DNA of 64,000 bases. Source: Burkholderia latens. Its GTDB lineage: Bacteria > Pseudomonadota > Gammaproteobacteria > Burkholderiales > Burkholderiaceae. The notes beneath the pieces are model-generated. The model did no database searches and was not told where the DNA came from. It was given only the letters and a program-made list of their open reading frames with translations. Below, piece by piece: positions 10,294 through 17,541 of this stretch (positions within the stretch are counted from its first letter, which is position 1; the number at the start of each line of letters is the position of its first letter). A program made the translations under genes and the position numbers. The stretch spans positions 62,001-126,000 of the forward strand of contig NZ_CABVPL010000009.1 of assembly GCF_902499045.1 (NCBI RefSeq). Reading direction: 5' to 3'.

Positions 10294-10345
10294 GAGCGAA
10301 CGCTCGCTGACCGATCAATTGCTCTGTTGTCGATCGAATGATCGG
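10294..10345. promoter_or_regulatory. Inverted repeats upstream of the polyol operon
   Basis: The 328-bp gap between the SDR gene and zur holds two inverted repeats close to the SDR start: GAGCG-AA-CGCTC at 10294-10305, and a 7-bp pair CCGATCA (10311-10317) and TGATCGG (10339-10345) spaced about 28 bp centre to centre, i.e. on one face of the helix at nearly three turns. They are candidate operators for an unlinked regulator of the polyol operon. No regulator gene is linked. The assignment is by position and symmetry only. Confidence 0.3.
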
Positions 10346-10532
10346 ATACGCGATTGACGCTGTCAAGGCGACACGCGCGCTTTCGATGATGCGCTGCGGC
10401 ACGACGGCATTGGCTGCGGGCTCGGGCGCCGCACGCGGCAAGGCGCCGCGCGCTGGGTGCGGCGCGGCTGAAATTCCGAAGAAGGGGGACGGAGCGTGCG
10501 GGCGGAGCGGATTGGCGCTGCATGGCGGCAAG

Positions 10533-10560
10533 ATACGTTATATCATCGCGATATTTCGTT
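10533..10560. promoter_or_regulatory. Candidate zur-znu promoter with Zur-like site
   Basis: Just 20-47 bp before the zur start is an AT-rich island in GC-rich DNA. It contains GTTATA (10537-10542), the half-site seen in Zur boxes, a possible -10 hexamer TATCAT (10541-10546) and a perfect ATATC-N5-GATAT repeat (10540-10554). The full symmetric Zur consensus is not present, so the operator call is tentative; autoregulation by Zur is typical of the family. Confidence 0.4.
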
Positions 10561-10579
10561 TCATTGCCTGCCTCCCGCC

Positions 10580-11041
10580 ATGGCCACCTCATCGCCCATT
10601 GACGCCCGGTTGTCCCGGGCCGACGCATTCGCCGCCGAGCACGGGCTCGCGTGGACGCCACTGCGCCGCCAGGTCTACGAACGCGTGCTGGCCGCGCAGC
10701 GCCCGATCGGCGCGTACGACCTGCTCGCCGAGCTCGAGCCGCAGCGCGGCCGCGTGCCGCCGACGACCGTCTATCGCGCGCTGGATTTCCTCGTCGAGCA
10801 CGGCTTCATCCACCGGATCGAATCGAAGAACGCATTCTTCGCGTGCTGCGAGATCGGCGTGCCGCACGAAGGCCAGTTCCTGATCTGCGATTCGTGCGGC
10901 GAGACCGTCGAGATCCCGGGCAGCGATCTCGCGAAGCAGTTGTCCGCGAGCGAGCCCGCGCACGGGTTCGAGGTCCATCACCAGGTCGTCGAGCTGAACG
11001 GCCTGTGCGGGCACTGCAAGGGCAAGCCCGCGCAACGCTGA
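10580..11041 (+). CDS. zur: Fur-family zinc-responsive repressor Zur
   Basis: Fur-superfamily metalloregulator, 153 aa. The winged helix is at about residues 20-85 (TPLRRQVYERVLA; PTTVYRALDFLVEHGFIHRI). The structural zinc cysteines are Cys103-xx-Cys106 and Cys143-xx-Cys146; regulatory-site candidates include Cys89/Cys90, His96 and His133/His134. The H/C-rich composition and its position directly upstream of znuA identify it as Zur rather than Fur. The start at 10580 (MATSSPID) is preferred to an in-frame ATG at 10496, which lies inside the promoter-like island. It should repress znuACB and itself when zinc is sufficient. Confidence 0.88.
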   Translation: MATSSPIDARLSRADAFAAEHGLAWTPLRRQVYERVLAAQRPIGAYDLLAELEPQRGRVPPTTVYRALDFLVEHGFIHRIESKNAFFACCEIGVPHEGQFLICDSCGETVEIPGSDLAKQLSASEPAHGFEVHHQVVELNGLCGHCKGKPAQR

Positions 11042-11090
11042 CGCCGCACATGTGCGGCGCACCGCGCCGCCCTTTCCAACGAGGAGTTTC

Positions 11091-12014
11091 ATGTCCATTG
11101 CTCTGAAGCGCGCGCCGCGGCGCGCCCTCCCGCTTGCCCGCCTGCTCGCCGCCGCAACCACCGCGGCGGCCGTACTGTCGTTCGCCGCACCCGGTATCGC
11201 GCAGGCCGCGACCGTCAACGTCGTCGCGGCCGAGAATTTCTATGGCGACGTCGCGTCGCAGATCGGCGGCAGCCATGTCGCGGTGACGAGCATCCTGAGC
11301 AATCCCGACCAGGATCCGCATCTGTTCGAAGCGAGCCCGAAGACCGCGCGTGCGTTGCAGCACGCGCAGGTCGTGATCTACAACGGCGCGAACTACGATC
11401 CGTGGATGGGCAAGCTGCTGTCCGCGTCGAAGCAGGCCAAGCGCGCGACGATCGTCGTCGCGGATCTGGTGGGCAGGAAGGCCGGCGACAACCCGCACCT
11501 GTGGTACGACCCGGCGGCGATGCCGGCCGCCGCGCGCGCGATCGCGGCCGAGCTGGGACGTGCGGACCCGGCGAACAAGGCCGACTACGACGCGAACCTG
11601 CAGAAGTTCATCGCGTCGCTGAAGCCCGTCGACGACAAGATCGCCGCGCTGCGCGCGCAGTACAAGGGCGTGCCGGTGACGGCGACCGAGCCGGTGTTCG
11701 GCTACATGTCGGATGCGATCGGCCTCGACATGCGCAACCAGCGCTTCCAGCTCGCGACGATGAACGATACCGAGGCGAGCGCGCAGGACGTCGCCGCGTT
11801 CGAGAACGATCTGCGCAAGAAGCAGGTGCGCGTGCTCATCTACAACAGCCAGGCCGAAGAACCGATGACCAAACGCATGCTGAAGATCGCGCGCGACGGC
11901 GGCGTGCCGAGCGTGAGCGTCACCGAGACGCAGCCGGCCGGCAAGACCTTCCAGCAATGGATGGCCGGCCAGCTCGACGCGCTCGCGGCCGCGCTGGCCG
12001 CCAGCAAGAAATGA
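11091..12014 (+). CDS. znuA: Zinc/manganese ABC transporter substrate-binding protein ZnuA
   Basis: Cluster A-I metal-binding protein, 307 aa, with a signal peptide ending about residue 39 (PGIAQAA). Likely metal ligands are His77 (in DQDPHLFE), His136 (NPHLWYDP), and a C-terminal acidic residue; the ATEPVFGYM and NDTEASAQDV segments are typical. It lacks the histidine-rich loop that many ZnuA proteins have between the first two ligands. A GAGGAG ribosome site precedes the start at 11091; the in-frame upstream ATG at 11052 is unsupported. It is 49 bp downstream of zur and 13 bp upstream of the ATPase gene. Confidence 0.9.
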   Translation: MSIALKRAPRRALPLARLLAAATTAAAVLSFAAPGIAQAATVNVVAAENFYGDVASQIGGSHVAVTSILSNPDQDPHLFEASPKTARALQHAQVVIYNGANYDPWMGKLLSASKQAKRATIVVADLVGRKAGDNPHLWYDPAAMPAAARAIAAELGRADPANKADYDANLQKFIASLKPVDDKIAALRAQYKGVPVTATEPVFGYMSDAIGLDMRNQRFQLATMNDTEASAQDVAAFENDLRKKQVRVLIYNSQAEEPMTKRMLKIARDGGVPSVSVTETQPAGKTFQQWMAGQLDALAAALAASKK

Positions 12015-12027
12015 CCGACATCACGAC

Positions 12028-12915
12028 ATGACCGCCACTCCCCACGCACTCGCGCTCGATCGCGTCACGCTCGAACTGGGCGGCCGCACGATCCTGCGCG
12101 ACGTGAGCTTCTCGATCGAACCCGGCGAATTCGTCGGCGTGCTCGGGCCGAACGGCGCGGGCAAAACGACGTTGATGCGCGCGGTGCTCGGCCTCGTGCC
12201 CGTCACGGGCGGCGCGCTGTCGGTCGGCGGCGTGCCGGTCGAGCGCGGCAACGCGTCGATCGGCTACATGCCGCAGATCAGGAGCGGCCTCGCGAATCGC
12301 CGGATGCGCGGCTACGACTTCGTCGCGATGGCCGCTGACGGCCACCGCTGGGGGCTGCCGCACACGAACGCCGCGACGCGGCGCGACGTCGATCGCGTGC
12401 TCGAGCTCGTCGGCGGCACGACGCTCGCGCGCCGGCCGCTGTCGGAACTGTCGGGCGGCGAACGGCAGCGGCTGCTGCTCGCGCAGTGCCTGCTCGGCCG
12501 CCCGAAGCTGCTGCTGCTCGACGAGCCGCTGATCAGCCTCGACCCGAATCACCAGCGCGGCGTCGTCGAACTCGTGCGCAACGTGCAGCGCGAGCTCGGC
12601 ATCACCGTGCTGTTCTCCGCGCACGAACTGAATCCGCTGCTGAACGCGCTCGATCGCGTGCTGTATCTCGGCAACGGCGTCGCGGCGCTCGGCACCGTGG
12701 ACGAGGTGATCACGAAGCCGGTGCTGTCGCGGCTTTACGGGTCGCCGATCGACGTGATGCGCGTGAACGGCAAGATCTTCGTGATGTCCGGCGACGTCGA
12801 GATCGAGAAGCACGACCACGAACACGAGGACGACGACGGCCACGCGCACGGCAGCGGCGGCCACGGCCATCACCACCACGGACACGCTCATCCCGGGCAT
12901 TCGCACGATGTTTGA
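12028..12915 (+). CDS. znuC: Zinc ABC transporter ATPase ZnuC with His-rich C-terminal tail
   Basis: ATPase subunit, 295 aa. Walker A GPNGAGKT at 40-47, signature LSGGE at 141-145, Walker B LLLLDEP at 161-167, and the switch His in FSAHEL. From about residue 260 it carries a tail with 14 histidines mixed with Asp, Glu and Gly, including a run of four His, ending HDV. Most ZnuC proteins end before such a tail. The tail probably binds zinc on the cytoplasmic side and could buffer incoming metal or sense it; this is inference. The stop overlaps the permease start by 8 bp. Confidence 0.92.
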   Translation: MTATPHALALDRVTLELGGRTILRDVSFSIEPGEFVGVLGPNGAGKTTLMRAVLGLVPVTGGALSVGGVPVERGNASIGYMPQIRSGLANRRMRGYDFVAMAADGHRWGLPHTNAATRRDVDRVLELVGGTTLARRPLSELSGGERQRLLLAQCLLGRPKLLLLDEPLISLDPNHQRGVVELVRNVQRELGITVLFSAHELNPLLNALDRVLYLGNGVAALGTVDEVITKPVLSRLYGSPIDVMRVNGKIFVMSGDVEIEKHDHEHEDDDGHAHGSGGHGHHHHGHAHPGHSHDV

Positions 12916-13693
12916 ATACGATTTCATGATCAACGCGTTCGCCGCGTCGGGGATCGTCGCGGTGCTCGCGGGCATCGTCGGCTACTTCCTGGTGCTGCGC
13001 GGACAGACCTTCGCCGGCCATGCGCTGTCGCACGTCGGCTTCACCGGCGCGACCGGCGCGGTGCTGCTCGGCATCTCGCCGATCTGGGGAATGGTCGGCT
13101 TCACGCTCGCGGCCGGCATCGGGATGGGTGCGCTCGGCGAACGGCTCGCGGGCCGCGACGTCGCGATCGGCGTGATCCTGTCGGGCGCGCTCGGCTTCGG
13201 CCTGTTGTTCCTGCACTTCTACACGTCGTTCGCGACGCAGGTCACCGCGCTGCTGTTCGGCAACGTGCTTGCCGTGAGCCACGACACGCTCGCGGTGCTG
13301 GCCGGCATCGGCGCGGTGAGTCTCGTCGCGCTCGCGCTGATCGCGCGGCCGCTGCTGTTCGCGTCGCTGCAGCCGGAACTGGCCGAAGCGAAAGGCGTGT
13401 CGCTGCGCACGGTGTCGATGCTGTTCCTCGCGGTGTGCGCGCTCGCGGTGGCCGCGGCCACGCAGATCGTCGGCGTGCTGCTCGTGTTCACGCTGCTCGT
13501 CGGGCCGGCGGCAGCCGCGCAGAATGTGTCGACGCGGTTGTCGACCGGCGTGCTGCTTGCCGCGCTGTTCGCGCTGTTCGAAGCGTGGGTCGGGATTGCG
13601 CTCGCGTATCACACCGACTGGCCGACGAGCTTCTGGATTACGGCGTTGTCGGCAATGGTGTATGGGGCGAGCTTGTTGCGCAGGCCTGGGTGA
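12908..13693 (+). CDS. znuB: Zinc ABC transporter permease ZnuB
   Basis: ABC-3 family inner-membrane permease, 261 aa, with seven to nine hydrophobic segments (first at about 12-30, AASGIVAVLAGIVGYFLVLRG). The GHALSHVGFTGATGAVLLG stretch is the family's conserved ALSH motif. It overlaps the znuC gene by 8 bp. Last gene of the zur-znuA-znuC-znuB operon. A weak hairpin with arms 13701-13707 and 13718-13724 follows immediately and may end the transcript. Confidence 0.92.
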   Translation: MFEYDFMINAFAASGIVAVLAGIVGYFLVLRGQTFAGHALSHVGFTGATGAVLLGISPIWGMVGFTLAAGIGMGALGERLAGRDVAIGVILSGALGFGLLFLHFYTSFATQVTALLFGNVLAVSHDTLAVLAGIGAVSLVALALIARPLLFASLQPELAEAKGVSLRTVSMLFLAVCALAVAAATQIVGVLLVFTLLVGPAAAAQNVSTRLSTGVLLAALFALFEAWVGIALAYHTDWPTSFWITALSAMVYGASLLRRPG

Positions 13694-13700
13694 CGCGGCA

Positions 13701-13724
13701 AGCCTGTCGCCGAAGTCACAGGCT
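13701..13724. terminator. Weak hairpin at the znuB / small membrane gene junction
   Basis: AGCCTGT (13701-13707) and ACAGGCT (13718-13724) form a perfect 7-bp stem with a 10-base loop, followed on the plus strand by CGCTTTCC. It lies between the converging znuB gene and the 98-aa membrane protein gene and overlaps the last codons of the latter. It could end both transcripts but lacks a U-run. Confidence 0.35.
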
Positions 13725-14012
13725 CGCTTTCCATGCGCATGCGCCCGTTGCCGCGAGAATCAGGAGACTGACCCAAGGTTTACGGCCGGCGGCCCTGGAT
13801 CTCGCGAGCAACACGACTTGAGTGACGGCAACGACGATCAGGAACACATATGCGGCAAGCCCCCGGTCGCCCGCTTCGTCGTGGATTGCACCCATTGCGA
13901 CCGATGGATCAATTTCATGCATCCACGCGTACTGGTTCCCGGTGATCGCGAGGACAACAAGCAAGCCGATGACACACACGGCATGAATGGCGAAATGGAT
14001 TAGACGAGTCAT
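13716..14012 (-). CDS. Small three-helix membrane protein, possible immunity protein
   Basis: Hypothetical inner-membrane protein of 98 aa starting MTRLIHFAIHAV at 14012, with ACGGGA upstream as ribosome site. Three hydrophobic segments are visible at about residues 8-24, 52-70 and 76-92, with a polar loop (MHEIDPSVAMGAIHDEAGDR) between the first two. It sits 16 bp after the stop of the lysozyme-like fragment on the same strand. By analogy with effector-immunity gene pairs, in which a small membrane or periplasmic protein follows a cell-wall-degrading toxin, it may be the immunity protein to that toxin; the toxin gene is now truncated, leaving this as an orphan. I recognise no family. Confidence 0.6.
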   Translation of the reverse strand: MTRLIHFAIHAVCVIGLLVVLAITGNQYAWMHEIDPSVAMGAIHDEAGDRGLAAYVFLIVVAVTQVVLLARSRAAGRKPWVSLLILAATGACAWKASL

Positions 14013-14028
14013 GTCGGTCCCGTAAGCA

Positions 14029-14490
14029 TTAGTGCATGAGCCGAACGAAACGTTGCCAGTGCTTAACGATAAAATCACCATAGCTGGTATTTTGTCTGAT
14101 CTGCTCAAGAGATAATCCGCTTCCTCGATTGTAGCGAGCCCCGATGATTCGAAGCTGATCGACTGAAAATGGAAATTCGAATCCGTCACGTTCCGCCAAT
14201 TGCCGGAGATGACGTGCAACTAGATCGATATTGAAGATATCGCGCTGAAGGCGATCGGACAGACCTCTGAATTGCGAGGCGGACACTTTTAACGGATCCA
14301 TTCCGAGTGTTTGTGCCGCCGTGCGAAGCTGCATGCTGACGGGGCCAAATGACGTCATCGCAGGATGACGCGTGAGTGTCAGATGCTTGTCGACGAATGG
14401 TGGACCGCTCCAGTCGAACGCGCGCACCTCGAATGCAACGCGATCGATGAATTCCGGGTCTCCGCCAACCTCGATCCAGCACACGCCTGC
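14029..14490 (-). pseudogene. C-terminal fragment of a lysozyme-fold-like protein, truncated by the IS
   Basis: About 150 residues in frame with the end of the upstream transposase, from the breakpoint near 14490 to the stop at 14029. The order of motifs resembles the lysozyme/lytic transglycosylase fold: a Glu (in AFEVRAF), then TSFGPVSMQL followed by TAAQTLGM, then NIDLVARHLRQL and IIGARYNRG, matching the family pattern E...SxGxxQ...A..LG...N...gaxyL..l...AxYNxG. The fold assignment is inference from pattern. The original N-terminus is absent, so it is unlikely to work as a native enzyme. The neighbouring 98-aa membrane protein gene, 16 bp downstream, would be its cognate immunity gene. Confidence 0.5.
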
Positions 14491-15555
14491 ATGCTCGACG
14501 CGCGCACGACACTGATCCTCATTGAACGCCACATCCAGTGTCCAATGCATGCCGTTTTCGATGGCCCCATGCGAGCGCACGGCGTGGGCAATCCGTGCCG
14601 CGTCCGGTGGCACGCTCGAGACGTAATAGCGACGCTGCGTGGCAACGGCGTCACCGATTTCCCGTGTGGATTCGACCATCGCTATGGCCCGCAGTCCCGG
14701 CCAAAGCTCGGGCTCGGGTTGCCAGTTCGTCAGGGCGCTGCTGGCGATGCAGCGGCGCGTCTCGATACGGCCATGTCCCTTTTCTACTTCCCGATATTCG
14801 CTGGTGCAATCGGCGTAAGCGCCCGGAACGCGCTCAATCGCATCCAGCGCGGCCCGAATCCGCGTCAGCGGCGTCGACTGTTTTTCCTTGACCGACAGCA
14901 CGTAGTCGGCGCCAGCCTTGACGATTTTCTGCGCAATGCCGCGCTGGCATCCCATCGCGTCGAGCGTCACGATCGCGCCCTGCAGTAGCAGCGCCTCGAG
15001 CAGCTCAGGAATCGCCGTGATCTCGTTGCTCTTTTCCGACGTGCGAACCTGACCGAGTACGAGGCCCAATCCGCTGCTGTATGCCGACACCAGATGAATC
15101 GCCCGTTCGCCACGGCGGTAGGAGCGGCGTACCGTCTTGCCGTCGATGGCCACCACCTGCCCGGCCAGCGCCGGGCACGCGTGGCTCATCCAGTGCAAGA
15201 AGCACGCTTCGAACTGCTTCGGGTTGAGCGCCGAAAACACCCGGCCAAACGTGTCGTGCGACGGCACGCCGTTCTTCAATGGCGTATGGCGTCGCAACCA
15301 TTCCGACTTCGCCTGCGCCCACAATTCGATTCCCAGCCAACTGTCCGCACCCGCCAGAATCGCGCACAGCGCCACGACCAGCCTCTCGTTCAGGTCATGC
15401 ACTGGCGCACGGCTACGCGGATCCTTCAGTTCACCAAACGCCTTCTCGATACTCAAAATGCCCGCCATCTCCAGATTTACCCAAAGCCCCAGTAAACCTC
15501 GACCCCATCTCAAAACAAACCGTTTGACTAAGTCGTTGATTGTTAACGGCCCTTC
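14490..15555 (-). mobile_element. Truncated ISAs1-family insertion sequence (transposase lacking its C-terminus)
   Basis: ISAs1-family (DDE_Tnp_ISAs1) transposase reading on the minus strand. The start is unclear: ATG at 15468 (MAGILSIEKAFGEL) fits the family N-terminus, with in-frame codons open further to 15639. The associated N-terminal domain (DPRSRAPVHDLNERL) is followed by the catalytic Asp in VAIDGKTVRRS, the second Asp in TLDAMGCQ and the Glu in GAIENGMHW; DVAFNEDQCRARVEHA is the last recognisable segment, near 14490. The usual 70-90 C-terminal residues and that end of the element are gone. The probable outer end lies in the GATTGTTAACGGCCC region (15538-15552). I found no matching inverted repeat at 14490, as expected for a one-ended deletion. 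Confidence 0.75.
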
Positions 15556-15673
15556 ATGCGAAAGCGCTGTGCACTTTTCGCGCGTCCGGTATTTTTCGTA
15601 CCGGTCAAATTGTGCGTACCTCGTTGACCATGGCAGCATTCTCGGCCCTCAACGAAGCTGAGCGATGCCTGCC

Positions 15674-16132
15674 ATGCTCGAATGCACATTCGCACTGAAC
15701 GATCGGAACATGAGTGCGCTGCAATGCGGCGCCCTGTCGTTTCCAGCCTTGTCCGGCAGCGCGCGTCACCGCAATCGCCGCTCGTCGTCATGCCTCGCTG
15801 GTGAAGGCGCCATTCCGCCGGGCCGGTACTACATTGTCGATCGACCAACCGGCGGCATGCTCGGTCCGCTGCGAGAGTTCTTCCGCGACAAACGGGACTG
15901 GTTTGCGCTCTATGCCGCTGACAGCAACATTGACGATTACGTACTTTGCGACGACGTCAGACGCGGCAATTTCCGGCTTCACCCCGAAGGCGTGCGGGGA
16001 ATCAGCAGGGGGTGCATAACCGTCGAATCGACGATCGCATACGCGCGACTGCGAGACTTGCTGATCGCGCAGAAGCCCGCTCCGATACCGGGTTCCTCAC
16101 TGCAGGCATACCGCACGGTTACAGTGAGATGA
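15674..16132 (+). CDS. Tlde1-like (DUF2778) L,D-transpeptidase-type toxin
   Basis: 152-aa protein of the DUF2778/Tlde1 family, whose Salmonella member is a type VI secretion effector with L,D-carboxypeptidase/exchange activity on periplasmic peptidoglycan. The N-terminus MLECTFALNDRNMS, the IPPGRYYIVDR block at 48-57, RDWFALY at 74-80 and the active-site region FRLHPEG (His103) plus GISRGCITVES (Cys114) are all present, so the catalytic His-Cys pair is intact. An ATG at 15665 is an alternative start three codons upstream. There is no signal peptide, as expected for a secreted effector that needs an apparatus. Its stop overlaps the next gene's start by ATGA. No secretion genes are in the window. 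The IS end lies about 110 bp upstream and may have replaced its promoter. Confidence 0.82.
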   Translation: MLECTFALNDRNMSALQCGALSFPALSGSARHRNRRSSSCLAGEGAIPPGRYYIVDRPTGGMLGPLREFFRDKRDWFALYAADSNIDDYVLCDDVRRGNFRLHPEGVRGISRGCITVESTIAYARLRDLLIAQKPAPIPGSSLQAYRTVTVR

Positions 16133-16407
16133 GGCGAATCGTGTACCGAGCCGCAGTGATCGCATGGACCCTTTTCGCGTCCGCGTTGCTTGCGAGGCTG
16201 TGCCTGACCCACGAGTCGTTCGCACTACCGATCCCTGAGCAGGCGTGGGTGTGGCTCGGCACGCACGTTCCGGGGTTCTGGGACGGCGAGGCGGGCGACG
16301 ATCTCGTGATCGCCGGGCATTTGCTGATAGCACTTGCGGTCGTGGCGCCGCTGACATGGCTTGCCTCGCGCATGCTGCGAAAGTGGAAACGCCACACCTC
16401 CCGATGA
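16129..16407 (+). CDS. Small membrane protein, probable immunity partner of the Tlde1-like toxin
   Basis: 92-aa protein with a first hydrophobic segment at about residues 7-24, a Trp-rich polar middle (QAWVWLGTHVPGFWDGE) and a second segment at about 59-78, ending in a basic tail. The topology puts the middle region in the periplasm, where a peptidoglycan-modifying toxin would act. The start codon at 16129 overlaps the toxin stop (16130-16132) as ATGA, so the two are translationally coupled, the usual arrangement of effector and immunity genes. No family recognised; the role is inferred from context. Confidence 0.65.
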   Translation: MRRIVYRAAVIAWTLFASALLARLCLTHESFALPIPEQAWVWLGTHVPGFWDGEAGDDLVIAGHLLIALAVVAPLTWLASRMLRKWKRHTSR

Positions 16408-16434
16408 GGCGGGATGGCATGGCGGTTTGTCGCA

Positions 16435-17283
16435 TTAACGTACCAGCACCCGCGCATGATGCGCAATGTGATCGGCGATGAACGTCGAGATGAAGTAGTA
16501 CCCGTGGTCGTAGCCCTCATGCCGCCGCAGCGTCAGCGGCTGCCCGGCCTTCTCGCACGCGGCTTCGAACACGTCCGGGTTCAGCTGATTCGCGAGAAAC
16601 TGATCGGCGAGACCTTGATCGACGAGAATCCCTTCCGCGAACTTCGGCGCATCCGCGCGCGCGACGAGCTCGCTCGCGTCGTGCTGCTTCCATGCGTCGC
16701 GGTCGGCGCCGAGGTAGCCCGAGAACGCCTTCTCGCCCCACGGGCAGCGCGTCGGGGCTGCGATCGGCGCGAACGCCGACACCGAGCGATACAGTTCGGG
16801 ATGACGCAGCGCGAGCGTCAGCGCGCCGTGCCCGCCCATCGAATGCCCGAAAATCCCGAGCCGTGCACCGTCGATCGGCAGCTCGGTCGTGACGAGTTCG
16901 CGCAGCTCGCCCGTCACGTACGACTCCATCCGGTAATGCGTGGACCACGGCGCCTGCGTCGCATCGACGTAGAAGCCCGCGCCGACACCGAAATCCCACG
17001 CATCCGCTTCACCCGGCACGCCGGCGCCGCGCGGGCTCGTGTCGGGCATCACGAGCGCGATGCCGTGCTGCGCCGCGTACTGCTGCGCACCGGCCTTGAT
17101 CGCGAACGTCTCGTCGGTGCACGTGAGCCCCGCGAGATAGAACAGCGCCGGCACGCGACCGTGCGCGGCCTGCGGCGGCAGGTACACCGAGAACTTCATC
17201 GGCAGGCCGATGGCCGTCGAATCGTGGCGATAGAAACGTTGCTCGCCGCCGTGGCAAGCATGCGAAGAAACGAGTTCGAGCAT
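16435..17283 (-). CDS. fghA: S-formylglutathione hydrolase
   Basis: Esterase D-type alpha/beta hydrolase, 282 aa, which hydrolyses S-formylglutathione to formate and glutathione in formaldehyde detoxification. Nucleophile Ser148 lies in GHSMGG (146-151); LAGLTCTDETF at 50-60 forms the oxyanion and substrate loop; the C-terminal HEGYDHGYYFI supplies the catalytic His. The ribosome site GAAGGGAA precedes the start at 17283. The usual partner, glutathione-dependent formaldehyde dehydrogenase (adhC/frmA), is not encoded upstream; only a short remnant-like sequence remains there. Confidence 0.93.
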   Translation of the reverse strand: MLELVSSHACHGGEQRFYRHDSTAIGLPMKFSVYLPPQAAHGRVPALFYLAGLTCTDETFAIKAGAQQYAAQHGIALVMPDTSPRGAGVPGEADAWDFGVGAGFYVDATQAPWSTHYRMESYVTGELRELVTTELPIDGARLGIFGHSMGGHGALTLALRHPELYRSVSAFAPIAAPTRCPWGEKAFSGYLGADRDAWKQHDASELVARADAPKFAEGILVDQGLADQFLANQLNPDVFEAACEKAGQPLTLRRHEGYDHGYYFISTFIADHIAHHARVLVR

Positions 17284-17298
17284 GGGATTCCCTTCCGT

Positions 17299-17372
17299 TC
17301 AATACAGCACGATCGGGCGAAGCGATTCGCCGTTCTTCATCGGGTCGACGCCACTGCGCAGCGTCGAGCGGC
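17299..17372 (-). pseudogene. Possible 3' stub of a zinc alcohol dehydrogenase (adhC-like)
   Basis: Directly upstream of fghA the minus strand reads RSGVDPMKNGESLRPIVLY followed by a stop at 17299-17301. This aligns position by position with the C-terminal end of class III alcohol dehydrogenases (pattern NxAFDLMxxGKSIRxVxxF). Upstream of about 17372 the frame stays open but no longer resembles a dehydrogenase. The simplest reading is that adhC, normally the gene before fghA, has been deleted except for its last codons. The match is short, so chance is not excluded. Confidence 0.4.
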
Positions 17373-17541
17373 ACGCATGCGTGGACCGTTCGGTCGCGCC
17401 GTGCCGCACGGGCTCGCATACGGCAGTCGAAACACCGTCGTGCTCGCCATGATCGCCGATCGCGTCGCGCATCATGCGCGCGAAACAGCCGTCGGCTTGC
17501 CGCGACGCGTCATCGCTGGCGCAAACGGCAAGTGACCGAGT

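Noticed and set aside
14490-15555. A complete, active insertion sequence
   Set aside because: The transposase lacks its C-terminal region and no inverted repeat pair or target duplication could be matched, so the element is treated as truncated.
13716-16407. A full type VI secretion gene cluster
   Set aside because: No tss genes, vgrG, hcp or PAAR genes are visible; only effector- and immunity-like genes are present, and their link to secretion is inference.
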